From positions 1 to 64,000 of the forward strand of contig NZ_VCNL01000001.1 of NCBI RefSeq assembly GCF_007671685.1: DNA of 64,000 nt, in the 5' to 3' direction. Below are positions 58,547-64,000 of this stretch, piece after piece. This stretch comes from Halorubrum salsamenti. Its GTDB lineage: Archaea; Halobacteriota; Halobacteria; Halobacteriales; Haloferacaceae. Made by a program: the position numbers and the translations under genes. Position 1 is the first letter of the stretch; each line of letters opens with the position of its first letter. The notes under the pieces are model-generated. The model worked only from the letters and a program-made list of their open reading frames with translations. It made no database searches and was not told where the DNA came from.

Positions 58547-59545
58547 ATGACGGACACCACGACCACGACACCCTACGCGACGCAGGACGCGATGGACCGA
58601 GAGACGACCGACGAGCCCTTCGAGGGCGTCTACCCGGCGATGACGACGCCCTTTACCGACGACAACGAGGTCGATCACGAGCGGCTCGCCGACAACGCCC
58701 AATACCTCGAACGCGCCGGCGTCGACGGAGTCGTCCCCGTCGGCTCCACCGGCGAGTCGGCGACGATGAGCCACGACGAACATGTCGAGGTGATCGAGAC
58801 GGTCCGCGACGCCGTCGAGGACGTGCCGGTGATCGCCGGCACCGGCTCGAACAACACCGCCGAGGCGCTCTCGCTGTCCCGGCGCGCCGCCGACGCGGGC
58901 GCCGACGGCCTCCTGCTCATCTCACCGTACTACAACAAGCCCGAGCCGCAGGGGTTCCTGAACCATTACCGGACGATCGCCGACGAGGTCGACCTCCCGC
59001 AGATCGTCTACAACGTCCCGAGCCGGACGGGCCAGTCGATCCCCGTCGACGTGACCGTCGAGCTCGCCCAACACCCGAACATCCAGGGGTACAAGGCCGC
59101 TTCCGGCGACCTGAACCTCATCAGCGAGGTGATCGAGCGCACCCGCGACGAGGAGTTCTCGGTGGTCTCCGGCGACGACGGGCTCACCCTCCCCGTACTC
59201 TCGATCGGCGGCACCGGCACCATCAGCGTCGTCGCCAACGTCGAGCCGGAGCGCTCCTGCGCGATGGTCGGCGCCGCGCTCTCGGGCGACTACGACCGCG
59301 CGCGGGCGCTCCACCACGAGCTCTCGCCGCTCGTCCGCGAGCTGTTCGCCGAGACGAACCCGATCCCGGTGAAGGAGGCGATGCACATCCGCGGACGCGG
59401 CGGCCCTCGTGTGCGCTCGCCGCTCAGCCGGCTCTCCGAGGACCGGCGCGAGATACTGCGCGAGCTGCTCGCCGAGTACGACGAGGGCGCGCCCGGCGCC
59501 GTCGATCCGGAGGCCGTCGAGCCCGCGACGGGGGACGCCGAATGA
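58547..59545 (+). CDS. dapA: 4-Hydroxy-tetrahydrodipicolinate synthase
   Basis: 332 residues. It condenses pyruvate with aspartate semialdehyde, the first step of the lysine branch. TIM-barrel motifs: VVPVGSTGESATMS (the GSTGE loop), LISPYYNKPEPQG, VYNVPSRTGQ (catalytic Tyr) and GYKAASGD (Schiff-base Lys). The N-terminal 25 residues are a Thr-rich extension. The ATG at 58547 is used; an in-frame ATG 45 bases later is a possible alternative. First gene of the operon; its stop overlaps dapB (ATGA, 59542-59545). Confidence 0.95.
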   Translation: MTDTTTTTPYATQDAMDRETTDEPFEGVYPAMTTPFTDDNEVDHERLADNAQYLERAGVDGVVPVGSTGESATMSHDEHVEVIETVRDAVEDVPVIAGTGSNNTAEALSLSRRAADAGADGLLLISPYYNKPEPQGFLNHYRTIADEVDLPQIVYNVPSRTGQSIPVDVTVELAQHPNIQGYKAASGDLNLISEVIERTRDEEFSVVSGDDGLTLPVLSIGGTGTISVVANVEPERSCAMVGAALSGDYDRARALHHELSPLVRELFAETNPIPVKEAMHIRGRGGPRVRSPLSRLSEDRREILRELLAEYDEGAPGAVDPEAVEPATGDAE

Positions 59546-60348
59546 GCGGCGACGCCGGCGCCGACCTCCGACTCGCCGTCACCGGCGCCGGCGGTCGGAT
59601 GGGGCGAGAGGTGATCGAGGCCGCCGCCGACCGCGACGGCGTCGCCGTCGCCGTCGCGGTCAACCGCACCCCGACCGACCCCGTGGCGGGCGTCGCGGTC
59701 GAGGACGCCGACCGGCTCGACGAGCTGCTCGCGGCCGCGGGGCCGGACGCGCTCGTCGACTTCACCGGCCCCGAGTCGGCGGTCGCGTACGCCGAAACCT
59801 GCGTCGACGCCGGCGTACCGATGGTCACCGGGACGACCGGGTTCGCGGACGCGCAGCTCGACGGTCTCCGGGCCGCGAGCGACTCGGTCCCGGTCCTCAA
59901 GGCGTCGAACTTCGCGCGCGGCGTCGCCGCGCTCCGGCGCGCGGTCCGGGAGGCCGCGGCCGCGCTCCCCGGCTACGACGTGGAGCTGACGGAGACGCAC
60001 CACAACGCCAAGCGGGACGCCCCCTCGGGCACCGCGAAGTCGATCCTCGGCGACGTGGAGTCGGTCCGAGACGACCTCGACCGGCGCGTCCACGGCCGCG
60101 AGGGCGACGCGCCGCGTGAAGCGGGCGAGATCGGCGTCCACGCCCGGCGCGCGGGCGACGTGACCGGCGAGCACGAGGTGCTGTTCGCCGGCAACCGCGA
60201 GTCGATCGAGCTCACCCACCGCGCCGGCGACCGCGGCGTGTTCGCCGAGGGCGCGCTCGACGCCGCCGACTGGCTCGCCGGTCGCGACCACGGCTGGTAC
60301 GGGTTCGACGACGTGCTGGACGCGGGCGGCGGAGACGCTGGTGAATAA
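59542..60348 (+). CDS. dapB: 4-Hydroxy-tetrahydrodipicolinate reductase
   Basis: 268 residues. NAD(P)-binding motif VTGAGGRMGREV near residue 13, TGTTGF in the middle, and the catalytic region ELTETHHNAKRDAPSGTAKSI with the paired His and Lys. ESIELTHRAGDRGVFAEGAL closes the substrate domain. Second gene of the lysine operon, translationally coupled to dapA. A gap of 57 bases with an A/T-rich box separates it from dapD. Confidence 0.95.
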   Translation: MSGDAGADLRLAVTGAGGRMGREVIEAAADRDGVAVAVAVNRTPTDPVAGVAVEDADRLDELLAAAGPDALVDFTGPESAVAYAETCVDAGVPMVTGTTGFADAQLDGLRAASDSVPVLKASNFARGVAALRRAVREAAAALPGYDVELTETHHNAKRDAPSGTAKSILGDVESVRDDLDRRVHGREGDAPREAGEIGVHARRAGDVTGEHEVLFAGNRESIELTHRAGDRGVFAEGALDAADWLAGRDHGWYGFDDVLDAGGGDAGE

Positions 60349-60405
60349 CTACCGGACATACGCACATCGACGAATAAATACCGACACTCATCCATACACC
60401 ATTCA

Positions 60406-61245
60406 ATGACGCTGGAAGCCGACGTATCCGATCTGTGGGACCGCTATCAGGACGGGCTGACCGCGGCCGACGCGACGGACGAGGACGCCGCCGTCGTCGA
60501 CGAGTTCCTCGCCGCGCTGGAGGCCGGCGAGGTCCGGGCCGCCGAGAAGACCGGCGACGACGTGACCTCGTGGGAGGCCAACGAGTGGGTCAAGCGAGGC
60601 ATCCTGCTCAACTTCGGCCTGCGCGAGACCGAGGCGCGCGAGTACGGCGGCGTGACCTACCACGACGTGCTCCCGCTGCGCGACACCGACGACCTCGGCG
60701 AGCGCGGCACCCGAAACACGCCGGACGGCACCGCGATCCGCCGGGGCGCCTACCTCGGCAGCGACTGCATCATGATGAGCCCCTCGTTCGTCAACATGGG
60801 AGCGTACGTCGGCGACGGCACCCTCGTCGACTCGTGTGACACGGTCGGCTCCTGCGCCCAGCTCGGCGAGAACGTCAAGCTCGGCGCCAACACGCTGATC
60901 GGCGGCGTCCTCGAACCGGTCGAGGACGCGCCGGTGATCGTCGAGGACGGCGTCTCGCTCGGCGCCGGCTGTCGCGTCACCTCGGGCTTCCGCGTCGGTG
61001 AGAACAGTATCGTCGGCGAGAACACCCTGCTTACCCCCCGCATCCCCGTCTACGACCTCGTCGAGGAGGAGGTCGTCTACGGCCACCTCCCGGCCGAGCG
61101 CCGGGCGTTCACACGGATGGTGGAGTCGTCCGTCGGCGACCACGACCTGTTCGAGGGCGGCGCGTACAAGCCCGCGGTCGTCGCCACCCACGTCGAGGAG
61201 GAGACGCTGGAGGCGACGCAGCGGGAGGACGCGCTCCGCGAATGA
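60406..61245 (+). CDS. dapD: Tetrahydrodipicolinate N-succinyltransferase
   Basis: 279 residues with the left-handed beta-helix of hexapeptide transferases (from about residue 110: IRRGAYLGSDCIMMSPSFVNMGAYVGDGTLVDSCDTVGSCAQLGENVKLG). It succinylates the ring-opened intermediate, which identifies the succinylase branch of the diaminopimelate route. AATACCGACA (near 60377-60386), preceded by GAATAA, may provide a second promoter about 27 bases before the ATG at 60406. Its stop overlaps lysA. Confidence 0.94.
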   Translation: MTLEADVSDLWDRYQDGLTAADATDEDAAVVDEFLAALEAGEVRAAEKTGDDVTSWEANEWVKRGILLNFGLRETEAREYGGVTYHDVLPLRDTDDLGERGTRNTPDGTAIRRGAYLGSDCIMMSPSFVNMGAYVGDGTLVDSCDTVGSCAQLGENVKLGANTLIGGVLEPVEDAPVIVEDGVSLGAGCRVTSGFRVGENSIVGENTLLTPRIPVYDLVEEEVVYGHLPAERRAFTRMVESSVGDHDLFEGGAYKPAVVATHVEEETLEATQREDALRE

Positions 61246-62630
61246 GCGACTGCGACGCGGCCGCGGAACCGACCGCCGAACCCTCCGACCGCGACACCGC
61301 CGCTGGCAACCCGCCGGTCCGGCGCGTGAGCGACTGGAGCGCCGACCGCCTCGCCGACCTCGCGAGCGAGCACGGCACCCCCCTCTACGTGCAGGACCTC
61401 GACCGCGTGCGCGAGAACTGCGAGCGCCTGCGCGACGCCTTCCCGGACGCCGACGTGCGGTACGCGGTGAAGGCACACACCGGCCGGGCCGTGCTGGATG
61501 CGGTCCGCGAGGCGGGGCTCGACGCCGAGTGCGCCTCGGCGGGCGAGGTCGACCGCGCGCTCGCGGCCGGCTTCGGCGGCGGCCGGCTCCACTACACCGC
61601 GGTCAACCCGCCCGCCGGCGACCTCGACTACGTCGTCGACGTCGCAGAGGCGGAGCCGGACCTCACGGTCACCGTCGGCGCCGTCGACACCCTCGACCGC
61701 CTCGCCGAGCGCGGCTACGACGGCCGGGTCTGCGTCCGGGTAAATCCCGGCGTGGGCGCGGGCCACCACGAGAAGGTCCGGACGGGCGGCGCGGCGAAGT
61801 TCGGGATCCCCTACGACCGGGCCGCGGCGGCGACGCGGGACGCGGCCGAGCGCTTCGACGTGGTCGGGATCCACGCGCACGCCGGCTCCGGCATCGACCC
61901 GGACCAGCTCGACAGCCACCGCGAGCTGGTCGCGCGGATGGGCGAACTGGCGCGAGAGCTGGCAGATCCAGACGACGACACTCCCCCTCCCGACATCGAG
62001 TACGTCGACGTCGGCGGCGGCTTCGGCGTCCCTTACGAGGAGGAGGAGCCGCCGCTCGACCTCCCGGCCGTCGCCGAGGCGACGCGAGAGGCGGTCGCGC
62101 CCCTCCCCGCGGGCGTCGATCTCGCGATCGAGCCCGGGAGGTACGTCGTCGCCGACGCGGGCGTGCTCCTGACGCGCGTGAACACGGTGAAGCCGACGCC
62201 GGACGAGCGCGTCGTCGGCGTCGACGCCGGGATGACGGACCTGCTGCGCCCGGCGATGTACGACGCCTACCACCCGATCCGGAACCTCGGGGGCGGGCGG
62301 GAGAGCGACGGGAGCGACGCTCCCACCCCCGAGGATCGGTCGGCAACCCCTGTCACAGTCGCCGGACCTATCTGTGAGACCGGCGATACCCTCTGTACAG
62401 ACCGAGCGCTCGCCGACCCGGCACGCGGGGACCTCCTCGCGGTCGGGATCGCGGGCGCGTACGGATACGAGATGGCGAACCAATACAACTCACGACCGCG
62501 GCCGGCGGAGGTCGCGCTCGACGACGGGACCGCGGCGGTCGTCCGCCGCCGAGAGACGCTCGGCGACCTGACGACGGTCGAGCGAGACGCGAACCGGAAC
62601 CGAGCCGACGGAACGGGGGCGGACCGATGA
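61242..62630 (+). CDS. lysA: Diaminopimelate decarboxylase
   Basis: 462 residues. PLP-dependent alanine-racemase-like barrel with the Lys in VRYAVKAHTGRAVL, the His in GIHAHAGSGI, and GGGFGVPY. The C-terminal domain has GPICETGDTLC, the active-site Cys and Glu region contributed across the dimer. It makes L-lysine from meso-diaminopimelate. Haloarchaea lack murein, so the pathway serves lysine only. Overlaps dapD and dapF by four bases on each side. Confidence 0.95.
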   Translation: MSDCDAAAEPTAEPSDRDTAAGNPPVRRVSDWSADRLADLASEHGTPLYVQDLDRVRENCERLRDAFPDADVRYAVKAHTGRAVLDAVREAGLDAECASAGEVDRALAAGFGGGRLHYTAVNPPAGDLDYVVDVAEAEPDLTVTVGAVDTLDRLAERGYDGRVCVRVNPGVGAGHHEKVRTGGAAKFGIPYDRAAAATRDAAERFDVVGIHAHAGSGIDPDQLDSHRELVARMGELARELADPDDDTPPPDIEYVDVGGGFGVPYEEEEPPLDLPAVAEATREAVAPLPAGVDLAIEPGRYVVADAGVLLTRVNTVKPTPDERVVGVDAGMTDLLRPAMYDAYHPIRNLGGGRESDGSDAPTPEDRSATPVTVAGPICETGDTLCTDRALADPARGDLLAVGIAGAYGYEMANQYNSRPRPAEVALDDGTAAVVRRRETLGDLTTVERDANRNRADGTGADR

Positions 62631-63556
62631 GCACCCACGCCGTCCCGTTCGAGAAGTACCACGGCACGGGCAACGACTTCATCGTCGTCGACGCGGACGC
62701 CGATGTCGTCGGCGACCGCGCGGCCTTCGCTCGCGCGCACTGCGACCGCGAGACGGGCGTCGACGGGACGGACTTCGGCGCCGAGAGAGACAGTGAATCG
62801 ATCGGCCGACGCGGCGCCGACGGCGTCCTCTTCCTCAGCGTCGAGGAGCGGTTCAACCCCACCCGCGTCGTAATGACGCTCGTCCAGCCCGACGGCTCCA
62901 CGGCGACGATGTGCGGCAACGGCGCCCGCGTCGTCGCGCTGTGGGCCCACGACCGGACGGGCGACCGCGAGTTCATGATCGACACGCAGGCCGGAACCCG
63001 GCGCGCCTCCGTGAACGCGGACGCGACCGCGGCCACCATCGAGATGGGCGAGCCGACGTTCGCCCCCGCGAGGGTCCCCCTCGCCCGCGACGCGCCCCTG
63101 ATCGACGAGCCGGTCGAGGGCCTGACGGTCACCGCCGTCAACACCGGGGTCCCGCACGCGGTGGCGTTCGTCGACGGCGGCCGCGACGCTCCCGACGGGA
63201 TCGACGCGATCGACCTCGACGCGGTCGCGCCGCCGGTCCGCCACGCCGAGGTCTTCCCCGAGGGCGCGAACGTGAACCTCGCGAGCGTCGTCGATGACGG
63301 TTCCGGTGACGGCCCCGCCGTCATCGACCAGCGCACCTTCGAACGCGGCGTCGAGGGCGAGACCCGCTCCTGCGGCACCGGCGCGGTCGCGATCGTCGCG
63401 GCCGCGCGACGGCTCGGGCTGATCGACGGCGAGTCGGCGGTCAGCCGTCCCCCGGGCGGCGAGCTGGAGATCGCGGTTCCCGACCGCGGCCACGCGACCC
63501 TGACCGGTCCCGTCGCCCGCGAGTACGAGGGAACGCTCCCGGTCGACCCGCGATGA
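62627..63556 (+). CDS. dapF: Diaminopimelate epimerase
   Basis: 309 residues. The two catalytic cysteines stand in TMCGNGARV and RSCGTGAVAI, and the N-terminus FEKYHGTGNDFIVVDAD is standard. It converts LL- to meso-diaminopimelate. An insertion near residues 43-60 (ETGVDGTDFGAERDSESIG) is extra to the usual fold. Placement after lysA and before dapE keeps the operon order. Confidence 0.95.
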   Translation: MSTHAVPFEKYHGTGNDFIVVDADADVVGDRAAFARAHCDRETGVDGTDFGAERDSESIGRRGADGVLFLSVEERFNPTRVVMTLVQPDGSTATMCGNGARVVALWAHDRTGDREFMIDTQAGTRRASVNADATAATIEMGEPTFAPARVPLARDAPLIDEPVEGLTVTAVNTGVPHAVAFVDGGRDAPDGIDAIDLDAVAPPVRHAEVFPEGANVNLASVVDDGSGDGPAVIDQRTFERGVEGETRSCGTGAVAIVAAARRLGLIDGESAVSRPPGGELEIAVPDRGHATLTGPVAREYEGTLPVDPR

Positions 63557-64000
63557 GCGAGGCGGCGTTCGACTCGGTCTCATTCTTGGAGCAGGCGGTC
63601 CGAACGCCCTCTCACCAATCGGTCGACGAGATGCGGGACCTCGCCGTCGAGACGCTCGACCGGTTCGGGATCGAGAGCGAGGTCGCCGCCGGCGGCTGCG
63701 TGCTCGCCGAGAAGCGCTCGGACGCGCCCGACGACGGGCCGCACCTCGTGTTGAACACCCACCTCGACACGGTGACGCCGCACGTTCCCTTCGATCGCGG
63801 GGACGCTCGCGAAGACGAGCGAGGCGACTCCGCCTCCACCGATCCCGCCTCTAACGACGGATCCGGAGACGTGATCCGCGGCCGCGGCGCCTGCGACGCG
63901 AAGGGGCCGCTCGCCGCGCTGCTGTCGGGGTTCCTCGCTGCCGAACCGGACTGCGGGCGGCTCACGCTGGCGCTCACCCCGGACGAGGAGTCGCTGTCGC
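63553..64000 (+). CDS. dapE: Succinyl-diaminopimelate desuccinylase (3' end outside window)
   Basis: The first 149 codons of an M20-family peptidase, running off the window. ATG at 63553 overlaps the dapF stop (ATGA). Visible motifs: LVLNTHLDTVTPHVPF (the HxDT metal motif), GRGACDAKGPLAALLSG and LALTPDEES (the EE region). By position and fold it removes the succinyl group added by DapD. A dapC aminotransferase is not in the visible part. Confidence 0.88.
   Translation, partial: MSEAAFDSVSFLEQAVRTPSHQSVDEMRDLAVETLDRFGIESEVAAGGCVLAEKRSDAPDDGPHLVLNTHLDTVTPHVPFDRGDAREDERGDSASTDPASNDGSGDVIRGRGACDAKGPLAALLSGFLAAEPDCGRLTLALTPDEESLS

Noticed and set aside
1-64000. tRNA or rRNA genes
   Set aside because: I looked for T-loop GGTTCGAAYCC-type motifs with matching acceptor stems and found none that complete a cloverleaf.
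1-64000. Insertion sequence or provirus
   Set aside because: No transposase, integrase or capsid-type protein occurs; the structured elements have no coding capacity and show no terminal inverted repeats.

Overview
The window is a stretch of haloarchaeal chromosome, most like Halorubrum or a close relative. The grounds are GC-rich DNA, acidic proteins with Asp/Glu-rich linkers, archaeal core genes (TFB, proteasome beta subunit, RNA polymerase subunit L, ribosomal proteins S15 and S3Ae, KEOPS Pcc1, an RPA operon, sn-glycerol-1-phosphate dehydrogenase), TATA-like boxes about 25-30 bases before start codons (mostly leaderless mRNAs), GTG starts and many ATGA gene overlaps. I see no rRNA, tRNA, CRISPR array or transposase gene.

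Layout. 1-6.3 kb: end of homoserine dehydrogenase, TFB, a BtuF-like protein, a DUF84 nucleotidase, two small winged-helix proteins, an SPFH protein and a CDP-alcohol phosphatidyltransferase. 6.3-13.4 kb: proteasome beta, uracil-DNA glycosylase, an asparagine-synthetase-like/PHP pair and an NhaC antiporter pair. 13.7-17.7 kb: S15, RecJ-like, Pcc1, S3Ae, an acetyltransferase and RpoL. 17.8-27.7 kb: glycosyltransferase, the three-gene RPA operon, a two-part thiolase and MutL. 28.3-33.0 kb: a sugar ABC transporter, with the ATPase divergent from the binding-protein/permease operon. 33.3-40.6 kb: glutathionyl-hydroquinone-reductase-like, FAD oxidoreductase, Hsp20, radical SAM, beta-lactamase-fold and HAD proteins. 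40.7-46.9 kb: a respiratory cluster (halocyanin, split cytochrome b, several small haloarchaeal membrane proteins). 46.9-58.2 kb: NAD-kinase-like, M28 peptidase, G1P dehydrogenase, LysE, a DtxR-type regulator, ArsA/Get3, PUA and HD proteins. 58.5-64 kb: a lysine (diaminopimelate, succinylase branch) operon dapA-dapB-dapD-lysA-dapF-dapE, cut by the window end.

The main non-genic finding is a family of dispersed structured elements in seven intergenic gaps (about 7.4, 11.1, 16.6, 27.8, 33.1, 46.2 and 56.5 kb). Full copies are about 290-400 bp: a TATA-like box, a box reading GCGGTGGCGCGTGCC, a nested GC hairpin, a second hairpin with variable sequence, an unpaired block near GAGGCTGGGGAGGTGTGAGG, and a long closing stem whose arms carry CAAAGGGGCAGCC and GGCTGGGGCTTTG. 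In three copies the stem sequence differs but the 17-bp pairing is kept by paired changes. This suggests a repeated, structured, possibly transcribed and possibly mobile RNA or DNA element. I do not recognise it as a named family.
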